NCBI GenBank assembly: GCA_964036195.1
Contig: OZ038457.1
Location: 26,484,787 to 26,548,786 of the forward strand
Length of the DNA stretch: 64,000 nucleotides
Origin: Sphaerolaimus hirsutus
Taxonomy: Eukaryota; Nematoda; Chromadorea; Monhysterida; Sphaerolaimidae
Direction of reading: 5' to 3'
Shown: positions 12,888 to 26,000 of the stretch, piece after piece
How positions within the stretch are numbered: the first letter of the stretch is position 1
How the letters are laid out: each line of letters opens with the position of its first letter
Notes under the pieces: model-generated
Database searches by the model: none
The model's input: the letters and a program-made list of their open reading frames with translations, nothing else
What the model was told of the DNA's origin: nothing
Made by a program: the position numbers and the translations under genes

Positions 12888-14141
12888 TGATGTTTTTTGG
12901 TCTTAGGGGGTTTACAGTTTTCCTGTGGAGACAATGACAGCACTTGAAAAAGTTTCATATTTGTTGTAAAATAATACGGAACTTGATTGAAGTGACTTGT
13001 GAACTGACTCCTATTCCTAACCGAGGAAGAGGACAAATGTGAACGTATGAAAGTTGACGTGAAGCGTCGTCTCTTAGTTGACGTTCCGTTATTTTATCAG
13101 AATGTGATTAGTTAAGTTGAAGTGAATTGATGTGAGTTAGTGTGAAGCAAATTTAGATTGATTACCAAAGGTTTTGACGAACGTTTTTATTTAGACAATT
13201 AAATACAAGGAAATAAGTGTAAATAAAATATATATAAAATTATACGTAAACAAAGGAATTAATTTACAACTAAATTAATTACTTAAATAAAACGTAAAAT
13301 AAACTCTAATTACCGTAGAAATAAGGCAATTTAAAGAAGGCACTTAATTACGACAAAAGGCGACAATTAAGTGGCGCGGTTGTGAACAAAGCACCTCAGA
13401 CAGCGCAGGTGTGAATAAAGCACTGAGGTGACTTAAAGCACCAAGAGTTAAACTTAGCACCAAAAACAAGCGACTTAATAAAGTGACAAACGGCGCTTAT
13501 TTAGATCCTAGGAAGAGATTCGTGTGAAGTTGACGAGGTTGCAAACACTGCCGATTCTAGCTGTGAAATCGGCTTTTAAGGGCCAGACCGATGGCGATTG
13601 GTTTGGCGCCAATCGGTCGGCTCTTATCTCCGATTTTTACCCAACATTTCTAATTGTGAAAGTTCAATCCTTGCCCGCTCGCTTCTCCGATGAAAAGCGA
13701 GCTAAACTGACAAGATAGTGAAAATGTGAGACAAGCCAGACAGCATTTGAAATGGCGCGCGCGGGCCCGGCCCCCCGCTTGGGGCGAGCCCGCCGCTTAA
13801 CATAAACATGACGGCGTATTTGCGTGCTGCTTGTCAAGGAAATGTGGCGGAATGTGAGCAAATGACTAAGATCTAAATATGTGAGCGATGTAAAGCGCAC
13901 GTTGTAAACAACGTCGCTTGAGATATTAAATAACGAATGTGAAGATGTTAAAAATGGAATGTGAATTAAAATAAAATCTTAATAAATTGAATTAATTAAA
14001 TATAAAAGCGAACATGAAAACGTCAACTTAAATATAAAGGTTTTACATTTTACGATAATGTTACACATTTGTGTAGAAATGTGGTGAAGTATTTATATAT
14101 CAATATATGACTTAAGTGCACACACATTCTCAACTAGCAGA

Positions 14142-14629
14142 TAGGGTTCAAACGGGACCGCGGTCCCGGTACATGGTTCGGCAAAAAGTCGGGACTGGGG
14201 CAGTCCCGGTCCCGGTCCCGACACCCCAGTCCCGGTCCCGGCATTTTTCAGTGGTCACGACAAGGGATGGAAAAAATGACGTTTTTTCCATCCCTTCTAC
14301 AATTTTTTTCCGTTGCTCCTAACTATAGTTGTGAGTCAATAAATATAGGCATACGAGACAAGCGGCAGTACTTTATGGTGCTATAGAGAGCATCATAAGT
14401 GGTTATTTCTGCCGAAAAATTTATTTCTGACAACCAAATCCCAGTCCCGGTCCCGACAAATCTCAGTCCCGGGTCCGACACCCCAGTCGCGGTCCCGGTC
14501 CCGGTCCCGACAATTGAAAAAGGCTAGTCCCGGTTCCGGTCCCGACACCCCAGTCCCGGTCCCGGTCCCGACATTAGAAAATTTTTGGTCCCGGTCCCGG
14601 TCCGGAAAACTGGTCCCGTTTGAACCCTA
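14142..14629. mobile_element. hAT-like MITE filled with GGTCCC repeats, TSD CTAGCAGA
   Basis: The ends TAGGGTTCAAACGGGACC and GGTCCCGTTTGAACCCTA are perfect inverted repeats. The 8-bp duplication CTAGCAGA is at 14134-14141 and 14630-14637. The interior is built from GGTCCCGGTCCCGACA-type repeats and holds a second palindrome (AGGGATGGAAAAAATGACG, about 14265-14301). A related copy is at 45155-45652. Confidence 0.92.
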
Positions 14630-17299
14630 CTAGCAGATAACATTTGATCTCACTGTTGCTCTTCTATTCTCTCTAGTTATAGACCTTTGAACATGATTGT
14701 TCGCAGCCTTTTATAGACTGATTGTCATTGCACCGACAACCTGTGACAATCAGTGACAATTTTCAAAAGTCTTCAAAACTTTAGAGCAACGGCAAGACTG
14801 TAACAGCATTATGTACTGTTGAGCATGTGTGTGCATCTATTTAAGTAATATTCATCTGAATATGGAGCCTTTCACTTGACATATGAAACTTTTTCAAGTG
14901 CTGTTGTCATCACAAAGAATCCATGTGAATGGCCCTGAGAGGGGCTGCCGGAAAACAGCCAGGTTTTGGCTGCTTTATGTTTTAATTGTGGTTTGGACAG
15001 GTATGTGATTGAATTAGCGTACCTAGTGTTTTTGATGGTATTAGTTAGTTTTCAATCCAGTAAAACAGGCTAACCTGTTACAAGTTTGATTTATCAAAGC
15101 TTACTTAACTGACATCAGGCAAAAACATGACGCAAAGACAGACACCTATTAACATTAGTTAGGAATGGAAAATAAAACGAAAACGTTTGTAGTTGCAAAT
15201 TGAGAAATAAGAAACAGAAAAAAATAGCTGTCAAAAATTTCTGGCACTATGCCAAACGCGCAGTAATTCTATGGTTTCCTACTATACCCTTCCAAAAATT
15301 ATAATTCTTACCACGCAGACTTGCATTTGGGCGCAAATTTGGGGCAGGCAATATTACTTTATGGACAGGCGACCGCTTCGGCTAATGGCGCCAGAGTTTC
15401 GAATGGAAAAATTTGGAAAAGAAATGGAACCAGATTGAAATGAAAACGTTACTTTTAAAAATTACTGTGAAATTGTGATAATAAAATAACTTTACCGATT
15501 TGTTCTAATACAACAGCAGCCTCGAATAGAACGGCAGGTAGAAATTACATTGGAAAAGTGCCAGAATGCAAAATGATGCTAAAAATTGAGGACAAGAACA
15601 TTCAAAGCGCGAAAATAGATGCAAAATGTCGTTACAGCTTTATTGTAAAGAAAAATTATGTTCAAAGGAAAACGTGTGAAAAAATAGAACGGCGCTTTCT
15701 ATTAGAATAAATACGGTATGTAGCGGGCGGGATATAATAGCGACAAATCTAGCATTGTATTTTTGGAGAATATTACGATTCTACATAGATACCCGGCAAC
15801 GATAAATATCAACGAAAAAGCGAAATATGGAATTATAATTCAAATCTTTTATTTTTTCTCTGTGAATAAAAAGTTTCTTATGACGTCATAGTGAAAGAGT
15901 TTCGATTATTGCATTTCGTAAAAAGAATTGTGTAAAATGGTGCGTTTTTGTGATTTTCACGCGCTTTCAGTCTATTATTATGTGTTTGTTCAAATATTTA
16001 TCAACTCCATACTCCTATTGTATTCAATATAAATACCTATAAAACATATTTACGATTTGTGTCAAGTTCTACTTTAAATCTTCTCAAATAACAATCCTAC
16101 AATGCAAAACATCATGATTTTTCTGGTGCAAAATTGGCCAGAATTTCAATTTTTGTCAATATTACATGAACATATTATGCTTCCGGACCTCACCATTGGC
16201 AAGTATTACAAAAATTTCGAGTATATTTCGGACAATTCCCGCAAATGAAGACGAGTGTGACGTTAACCTAAAAGTCATTACAAAAGCGTTTCGAAATTGC
16301 ACTTTCGAAATTACAAAAATCGTTTCGAAATTGCAATTGAAATTGATCTGTTTCTGGTGAAGCTGGGGTGAATTCCGCAAGTGGTGACTTTAAAACAACA
16401 TTTAAGGAGTTCCATTCTAAAAGTTCACAAGCGCCAAATCCAGAAAAATCGAGTTAGCTGTGGATTCGACATCCACGTATAATTCTGCCCATTTTGGTAA
16501 AAAAATCAGCGTTATAGTCCATTTCATTCCCGAGATACAGTGGTACCGTTTTTCAGAAAAATCACAATTTTCACATCGAAAGTGCACATATCCATCTCAG
16601 ATCCCCTATGAAAAACAGGACTTTCATTTCGTAAGTGCACATATCCATCTTGGACCACCGGAGTTTCATTTCATAAGTGCACATATCCAAAAAATAGTTT
16701 CATTTCCAAAAATGCATATGTGAATTTCTAAATCTATTTTGCACTATAAATCAAATATGCGTGCATATATTGATCTGAAAATTTAGGTAGAGGTACTTTT
16801 AGACACAGGCTTTGCAGTGATGTGATTTCTTTTTTCCTACGATGCACCGTTAAGAAGTTATTAACCATTTAATTTCAAATGTTCAGATTTGTTCCTTTGG
16901 GTGACTTACAAAATCTCACATAACCCCCTTAATATTTCCCGGCCAACAAAATTTGTGATAACAAAAATTGTAGAGAAATGTCGGATCTATCTGAAAAGTG
17001 CGGGGCAAGCGTCGTCCCCCAAACATAGCGTCATCGGGCCAGCGTCAAACTTTAAAATACGATATTGAAAAATCGAAAAACTTGGATATATGCATTTTTA
17101 GAATGAAACTCCCCATTTGAGAGCTGAGTTACTCGCCTTTAACTTTTTACTTCTGATTTTACTTAGGTTTTGACTTTGTACTTGGCATTTCACTTCTGCA
17201 CTTTTCGGAATGGAACCCACAAAGTCACAGCTTCGCCAGGAACACACAAATTATGATTTCGACACAACTCTTTTTGAGTTTTTTAGACAAGGTCACACC

Positions 17300-17948
17300 T
17301 AGGGTGTCAACAAATTTTTTTTTACGGAAAACGGAAACGGAAACGGAAAAATTTTTTCAGCGGCCGGAAAACGGAACGGAAAACGGAAAAAAAATTGCAC
17401 TTGGCGGAAAACGGAAACGGAAACGGAAAAAAAATTTCAGCGGCCGGAAAACGGAAAAAGAGGCCGGAAAAACGGAAACGGAAAAATCAAATTTGCATGG
17501 AAATGGAAAAACTTGCTGAAATTTTGCCGGAAAACGGGTAAAATTTGCTGAAATTTTGCTGGAAGTGGAAAAAATTTGCAGTAATTTTGCTGGAAACAGA
17601 AAATTTTTCACATCATTCACAATCTGCATGAATTTTTACCAGTTTGGCTGATCAGAAAACAGAAAAAGGTAAAATGAGCCAGAAAAATTGAAAATTGAGG
17701 CGGAAAATGGAAAAAAGGTGGAAAAACTGGAAATTGAGGCGGAAAACGGAAAAAAGGCGGAAAAACTGAAAATTTAGCCGGAAAAGGGAAAATGAGCCGG
17801 AAAAACGGAAACGGAAAAAAAAGTTGCCGGAAAACGGAACGGAAAACGGAAAAAAAATTTCGGCAGCCGGAAAACGGAACGGAAAACGGAAAAAATTTGC
17901 CTGCGGAAAACGGAAACGGAAAACGGAAAACGGAAATTTGACACCCTA
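17300..17948. mobile_element. hAT-like MITE filled with ACGGAAA repeats, TSD GTCACACC
   Basis: The ends TAGGGTGTCAA and TTGACACCCTA are flanked by GTCACACC at 17292-17299 and 17949-17956. Almost the whole interior is CGGAAAACGGAAA-type repeat. A second copy begins at 63311 with the same end, and a decayed copy lies near 50830-51310. Confidence 0.92.
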
Positions 17949-18979
17949 GTCACACCCATATCGATTTGTAGGAAAGTTTATTTAGCTTTTTACTTCTCCA
18001 CTTACAACTGTGCGATAAAAATTTCAGACAATGCTTTAATTTGGCACCTGTGTGATGATTCTCGTTGTTGCCAAATCTAGTCAGTACTGTAAAATACTTG
18101 TTTTTATCTATCTGATAGAGATGCTTTTCAAGTATCATAACATTCTTCTCAAAAAAATAACATACTTACTGCATAGCATCATTCATTAAAACACCATGGA
18201 AAATTTGGTTCGAAATCAATATATTATGATACTCTACACCCTGTTTTTTAATTCTTCTCTAAATTGGGGATTGTTCAGAGTTAAATAATCAAAAATTCAA
18301 TTAGGACACTAAAATCTGATACGAGTGTTTCCTTCACTGAAAAAAGAAAAAACCTTTCGAAATCGCGGAATGTCTCTTTCCGGTGATTATGTGTCTTTCT
18401 GGGCGATCATTTGCAGCGCCACTGCGATTTTCGTCATTTTATCGTGCATCAGTTTGGCGCCCGTGTGCTGTTTCTCGCTTGTGGCCACATCTAGTTAGTT
18501 TGCCGATTGATTCAAAACAAATGAATAAGGTTTTTTATTCGAGGAACCCTTATATTTTGGGATAAGAAAATCTTGAAAAATTACGGATGACTGGCGGGAA
18601 GGGGCTGATTTGAATATTCCTGCTCCAATTACACCATAGACATTTTATCGAAATCAGGGTTCTAGTTCGCAGGAGGAGGGGGGGGTAACCAACGTTCCAG
18701 CTAAACCCCTTCAAACACATTTTGGCAAACGATTTCTCAGTGTTCGTTTACTAATTGGCTTGGGTCCAAGTGACACTCTTACCTCCTTCCAGAGAATGAG
18801 TGCATCACCAAAACACGCAGACCTAAGCCTAAGCCTAAGCAGAGCCTAAAATATTGTGAAAATATTACAAATTTGTATGTAAAGCATATCCAAACCTAAT
18901 AAATGCGAAGTACAAACCGTATCCAAATCAATTATCCCAATCGAATTTTTGGCACATTATCAAAAAAGTCGCATAAAGA

Positions 18980-19196
18980 ATGCCGATGAATAGAATCACA
19001 CAGATTTTTGCCCATCCCTGGTGGATAGTTCAAATTGCCAAAATGTTTCAGGTGGCCGATATCGCAATTTCGACTGGATTCCAGATTTCTGCAGTTGTTT
19101 GGCTGCTGGTATTTTTATATCTGCCTGTTTCGTTGGCATTCTGCCACACATAGAAATGGACAAATGTGAAAGATCCACGTCCGGTTTAACGCAGAG
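18980..19196 (+). CDS. Possible small exon with a transmembrane segment
   Basis: An ATG at 18980 opens a 57-codon frame to TAG at 19151-19153. It includes a clearly hydrophobic stretch (SAVVWLLVFLYLPVSLAF). A good donor site, GCAGAG|GTGAGA, follows at 19196/19197. It could be a 5' exon of the ZIP gene 0.9 kb downstream or an unrelated small membrane peptide. In the first case the stop before the donor is a difficulty. No family was recognised. Confidence 0.25.
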
Positions 19197-20082
19197 GTGA
19201 GAATTTTTATTTTCAAATTTAGATGGGTTTGTTTGAATCAGGCCCGCCCCCCGTAAATTGTCAAATGTCAGGTAAAATGTCTTAAAATTTGCAGTGTTGT
19301 TAGAATTACTGAACTTTTTAAAAGTATATGTAAACGTAAAGTATTTTTTTACAAAAATGTTCTCGCGTGCAAGAAGGCGACAAGTCCATTTCCCTCCCCA
19401 AAACAGTGTTCCCCAAAAACTCTGACCGAATGGAATTTTATGGACTGGACACCCGTTGAGATTAGGGGCTGAAAATTTGACACTTTATTGTCAACGTATG
19501 GAACTTGATGGAAAGCATGAGAGAGCCAAATTGGACACGCATTTATGGCCTGGAATTGGGTTTGAAGCTTAAAATGCGATTTACTCAAAATCGCATTTTG
19601 TGGACTTGTCGACTTTTAGAATTAGACGGCTCATTTTCATGTTTATTATAATTGACTTTTTGCATTGCACTTGACTTCGAATTCTACATTGCGCGAGACT
19701 GCCCGCTCGATTGTGCTTGATCACATTGATAATTTGATCTATCACATGCTTGAACACATTGCTGTGGACAATAATTATTGCGCAGATGTCCTGGTTACAA
19801 TAAGCATAAATGCGCAAATTATAAATCGAATTATAAATAAATCAAATATATAAATTATAACTCTTGTGGCAGGCGAACTTATTAAACTAATCTTTTCACC
19901 TGGAAATTGTGTGTTTCACTTGTCAACTTTACTTACCATTTACTTCCCAATTTTTTATCTTTGTCAACTTGTGGGTTTGGCTCCCAACATAACTTGCCTC
20001 CAATTTGCCTTTTCGTAGTCAATTTATCATAAATACGTATGAAATCCGGCTCGACCCCCCTCACGCAGATCCCTCTACCCAG

Positions 20083-23000
20083 GGGACACCCCCGAAAACG
20101 GGTCCCCGCCACCAGTGCACCCCCCAGCCAACACGGGCCCGTCGGTGGAGCTGTGCATCATGTCCGGCTTCCTGTTGGTGCTGTTTCTCCAACAGACTGT
20201 GACCGCAATCGCTGCGCTGAGGCTCAGGGGATATAAACACCGTTCGGGGGTGATTTCGCAGTTTGGGGTGCGTGGGATTACTGTTGAGATTGAAATTTGA
20301 TTTGATTCTGATAGATATCATACTCGACGGACCGCGTGCTGTTCATTTTTCTGAACGAAACATTTCATCATGTCGTCATGTCGTCAAAATCGGTCGAAAA
20401 AAAATAAATAAATTCGACTCCGTTTTTTCTTCTTTTGTACTCAGCCTTTACTGAGTTCAAGATTTATTTTTATATGAATGTGAAAAAGGACCCAAAACTT
20501 GGTGTTTCTTGAATTTTGACCCTCCGAGTGGTTGGATAGATAGCTGAGCGGCCTTCGGGATAGATAGCTGGAAAAAAATTTGTGGGGGGGTTGTGGTGGT
20601 TCAATATTTAGGCTATTTCAGCGTGTAGAAGGGAGAAAAGGGTGAAAAATCGCTAAAAGTAGGTGTAAAATAGCTCAAAATGGGTATACAAGAGCATATA
20701 GTACTAAAAATAGCTGAAAATAGGTAAATAGTAACAATAACTAGTATTTTGGAGGTGAAAATCTATAAAAAGGTATAAAAAAATAGCGAGTTGGAGCGAA
20801 AATTGGGGTATAGTTTCTCAAAAATCGCTCCAGATGGGTAGATAGCTGAGCGATTTGGGGTGGAGGGAATAGGGGGTAGTAGCCCAAAATTTTGCATCCG
20901 GGATAGATAGATAACCCCCCCCCCCCATTCGAGACCCCTGCCCATAACAGTCCAACATTTTAGACCATTTCATTCTCAATCCCGAAATTGTTACTTTACG
21001 CGTAATATGTGACTTTATCAAGGACGTACGCAGGGGGGGGGGGCGGCCGCCCCCCACGTTCCCGGGCCGGACAAAATTTTTTGCCAGAAATGGCACTTTT
21101 CTGAGGCGAAAATGTGGCACTTTAAAAAAAATTTTGCGCGCAAGCGTGCAAATCCCCACCCCAATCATAAAAATGTATATTCAGGTGTCAAATTGCACTA
21201 GAAAAGTGTCCAACAGTGCCAAAAGCGGACCTAGTACCATATATAGGTATAAATAGATACTTAAATATATGGAAGACGTCGGCGCCAATGCCAACGCCAA
21301 TACTGCCATGGCGCTGGCGCCTACAAATGGCGCCAGCGCCATGGCTCCATTCCTTTACTATAGGCCAAATTTAAGGGGGGGCGCCGCCCCCCCCCCCGTT
21401 TGCCGGGCTCCGTATACAATCCGCCCCCCACTCAAAAATACTGCGTACGTCCCTGGACTTTATCTCAGCACTCATTTCATCACTTGACAAAATGCGTAAT
21501 TCCACCTACAGTCACTAAAATTGACCCAACAGCGAAAAAAGTTCTCATCATTTCTGGAAAGGGATTTGGATCACGTAGAACTGCGCGCTGGTGATCAAGA
21601 GCACGCCGAAGCGCTTCTAGGGGAACAACATGGACATGATGTTGGACAGATTGAGGCTGTTGCGTGAGTGTGGATGGGGTTCTACATTTCGTTAAAGCTG
21701 GTGATATTTCTAAATTTTGTTAGATTTGAGTCAGACTAAGATGAACGTTTAGTGGTTACGTTCATTGTCATATTTTATCCTCACAGAAAACAAGACTAAT
21801 ATTTTATGCATGTAAGTGTAGAAGTAGTCAATCAACTACTAAATAACAAGCAACAATTGCAATTGGTATTCAGATTTTGCTGTGATATGTGCGCAAATCT
21901 GCCCCGCATAATGACGATATGGCGTTTAGATATCGATATTCTATATTTTTTCTATATTCTTCTCGAAGCTATAATTGGACGATAATATTGGATAAACGAT
22001 ATCGATATGGACCCACGATATAGATATTCAGATAGAAAATTGTCGATTAACAAAGGAAAACGAGGAAAATTAACAAAATTGTTTTTTATTCGATACGATT
22101 GTCCCAAACCCCGATACCTCAAATTTTACACCACAAAAACAAACAAAACAACACACAAACCCCCCTCCCCAGTTCTCACAGCGCTGACCTGCTGGACCAT
22201 CCAGCCCAATTGCAAGTGCCCAATCCCCCCGGCCACGATTCAACTTCTGCCCTCCCCCAGCAAATCACCCCAGGTGCCACTCCCAGACCCTGGAAAATGT
22301 AACATGTCAAACGCTCATTTGCCATTTTACATTACATGGCACTTTTTATTTGACATTTGACATTTTCCAGTGTCTGGGAGTGCCCCAGGCGCATGTGCCC
22401 TGCACCATAACATTGGCGGGGAAGTGTTCAGTTTGGGTTTACTGGTGAGTATGAGTGCACACTCGTTGTTGGAAGGCATCGCACTGGGATTACAGGTTTG
22501 TGAGGGGTTTTGTGTATTGTTACAGTTTTTTGTGGCCTTTGTTATATACTGATGAGACCAGGGGCTTTGAAGATTTGTACCGCCTCTTTTTTGAAGGGGC
22601 AGATAGCTGCAAAATATTCTGCGCGTTCGGGGGGTTCAATATACAGGCTTTTTCGAGGCGTGGATAGGGCTCGAACTCGACTCGACTCGACTCGACTCGT
22701 GACTCGAGGGTAAAATAGGGTACCGACTCGACTCGGCCGACTCGACCGGAAAAATATCGCCCTGACTCGAGACTCGAGGTTTTTGCCCGACTCGACTCGA
22801 AATTTTGGCAAATTTCGAGTCAGGGTTCTCCATTCAATCATGTCAAAAATATCAATTTTGACATGATTTTTTAAACATATTTTTTGAAAATTTTGCACGC
22901 AAATGCACATTTCCACACCACATTCATGATTAGTCATCAATTGGTTTGGCATATGTATTCAATGATAAATACATAGGATGTTGGTTTCCATTCCTTGCCT

Positions 23001-26000
23001 GAAATTGTAATTTGCTTGCAGATTTAGGGATGGCATTTTTTCCTGGTTTTTATTTTAAAATGTTGTTTTATTATAAAAACCAAGTAATTAAAATATGTCA
23101 TTTTTCTATCCCTAGGCTGTTTTTATACATGGCAATATCAAAAAAGTGAACTTGTGTGACAAAAAGTTATTATTTTTGCTTTATCTTTATCTAACTTGAT
23201 ATTTAAATGAAATTTTGGCTTTTTACTTCATCAAGTGTGTGGGAAAACATTGGTAAAGAAACCAGTATCTAAAATTTCCACAAGCATCCTACCAGAAGAT
23301 AATACATTTTCTCGACTAAGACTCGACTCGAGACTCGACATTTATGCCTGACTCGACTCGATTTTTCACTGACTCGTCCGACTCGACCGGAAAAATTTTG
23401 GGGCTCTGACTCGAACTCGAGTTTGAAAAAAATCGAGTTTCGAGCCCTAGGCGTGGAGGGGAGAAATATCGCTAAAATTGAAAATAGCTTTTAAAATAGA
23501 TGAAAATTGCTTCAAAAATAGGTATAGGAATAAGGAAAACAAGCATTCAGTACAAAAATTTTGATTTTGAAGATTTAAATTTCTCAATCTCTGAAAACAG
23601 GCAGGAAATAGCCAAAAATAGGTTGGAAATGTGTATACGGCATCTTTCATGTCGAAAATCGACAAAAAGTTGCAAACGCAGCGATTTTGTGTAAAAATGA
23701 GGAAAAATCACTTCTCAGTTGGAGATGTCCACCTACTGGCAATTGCTGGTGGCCATCATGCTGCACGAGGTTCTGTGCGTATGGGCTTATGGATTGACTG
23801 CCGCACAACATGCAGCGCAGTCGACTTTTCGTTGGTTTTTCTTCTTTTCCTAGCGGTGGGATGATTGCTAGATTCACTAGTTGACCACTACACCAAATGT
23901 CAACTGGTTCCGATCCCAATTCAAAGTGTATGAGGTGAGGCGCACCCACAGGGGATTATGGGGTTAGCATTTGAGGCGGGGGGGGGGGGTCGCCACTTTT
24001 CGCGTGTTTATCTTGGGAACCACTGAGCGAAAAATGTTGATATTTGAATATAAATTAGTTTCAGGTCGTGGCTGTGACCAAATTCGACGAAATTTGTCTA
24101 CGACATCCCTGACCGGAGATAGGATGGGTCTATAATAATAATGTGGTCATTTTCGAAAATTTTGGGTGTCGCTCAGAAAATTCAAAATTTGCACATCAAT
24201 AACTCGGCCCAGGGGACAGTGTAGCATTCCGCAAAAAAGCCCATTCCGCATTTTTGCCCATCCCGCAAATCATGTGACCCATCCCGCAAATGTGCCCATT
24301 CCGCAAACAGGTGATGCAACTTGCGGGATGGGCAAAAATGCGGAATGGGCTTTTTTGCGGAATGGGCCCTTGCCGCCCAGGGACGTATCCAGGATTTTTG
24401 AGCGGGGGGGCTGCTTGTTTACGGAGCCCGGCGAACAGGGGGGGCTCTGCCCCCCCCTAAAATTTTTCCCTATATAGGGACGGAAAGGCGTTTTGGCGCT
24501 AGCGCCATACAAAGGCGCCACACCATGGCGTTATTGGCGTTGGCGCCAGCGCCAGGAACCGCTTTATATGTATGTAAATATGCATACATATACAGCGAAA
24601 GTCGCAAAAATATGCTCATTTCCGAGGATCTTTGTTTACAGGGACCGGTCCGCCGAAAATACAATGCATGGGGAAGACTTTGCGCGCTTGCGCGCAAAAT
24701 TTTTGAGAAACATAGAAAAATATACATGGAAAGTTGCATTTTCCGGGACTTTTTAGGTCTCACCCCGGGAAGGGGGGGGGGGCTGCAGCCCCCCCCCGCC
24801 CCCCCCTGGATACGTCCTTGACTCGGCCATTTCTGACTCTTGACTAGTGATGGAAAAGCGCCAGGAAAAATGGCGCCAGGCGCCAATGGCGCCATGGCGC
24901 CATTCAAAATAATGGCGCTGGGCGCCAGAGAAAATGGCGCCAGGCGCCATCTGAAAAAATGGCGCCAGGCGCCAAAGGGCGTCAGCAACAATGGCGCCGG
25001 GTGCCAAAATGGCGCCAACGATAAAATTCATTATTTCAGCAGGTATATCAACAGAGACGTTGTGTTGTAGTGTTGTGGTAGAATAGCTGTGTGTTATATC
25101 ATTTTTTTATGTATTTAAAAGCCTTAAAGCCGTCTGTTACATACAAGAAACTGCTTCCTATCATTAATATCTAGTTATCTATATTTATGTACCGTATTTC
25201 CTCGAAATACCCCCCGGGGGGTGATTGTTTCATAGGGCTCCCGAGAGGGGGGGGGGGGGTATTTCGAGGGGGGGGGGGTTATTATTTCACTAGAACTTTT
25301 TTGAAATCCTAGTACGAAATCGTTGTTTGTGATGTGCGCTGGGGTAGAAAAATGCATCAATAACTGACATGTAAAGAAATATAAACTCCTGCAGACTAAT
25401 ATTAGTACGTAGATGGTATAAACACTGTTCTAACGTGATACCAACATTGTTTTAACGTGTGTTCTGCACTACGCAGAACACAAACTGCAGTATTTGTCAT
25501 GTACGTTCTCTGTACACTCAATCTGGGGGGGTATTTCGAGGGGGTGGTGATTGTTTCATAGTGGTCTCGAGAGGGGGGGGGGGGTCAAACGAGGGGGGGG
25601 GGGTATTTCGAGGAAATACGGTACCTATATACAAAAATTGTATCCATCAGTGTTTTTATTTTCTGCCATCATGAGATGCACTTTTTCAATGGCAAGTATT
25701 TAAAGCAGAAATTACATTCTGCATAAATGTTCACAATTTTATACCATTGTAATGTATTTGATGTAAAATGTATTTTTTTCTATTCTGGACAGAGATTTCT
25801 AATGGCAGCGAGAATACATGAGACAGCATTTTATTGGTGATTCTATAAAAACAAATCAATTTTTAGTTGAGTTGTTACATTTTTATGCCACCTTCAAACG
25901 AAAATTTTGCGACATACAAATGAAATAAATTAGACAAGAAAGTGTTTAGACACTAGGTCAGAGGAAAAGATGCATTGAGAGTGATATTTCAAATCTATTC

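Larger units (their letters stand above)
12888..18979. other. Intergenic TE-rich region
   Basis: No supported gene. It contains an inverted-repeat pair 12938-12960/14881-14903 (23 bp, CAGCACTTGAAAAAGTTTCA) bracketing about 2 kb, two hAT-like MITEs (14142-14629, 17300-17948), and GTACTTTTAG/AAAAGTTCAC-type ends near 16415 and 16795. The rest is A/T-rich with only short chance open frames. The remaining C-terminal part of the carboxypeptidase could lie here, but I could not recognise an exon. Confidence 0.5.

Noticed and set aside
17253-17959. Lys/Glu- or Phe/Pro-rich frames
   Set aside because: Translations of the ACGGAAA repeat inside a hAT-like MITE.
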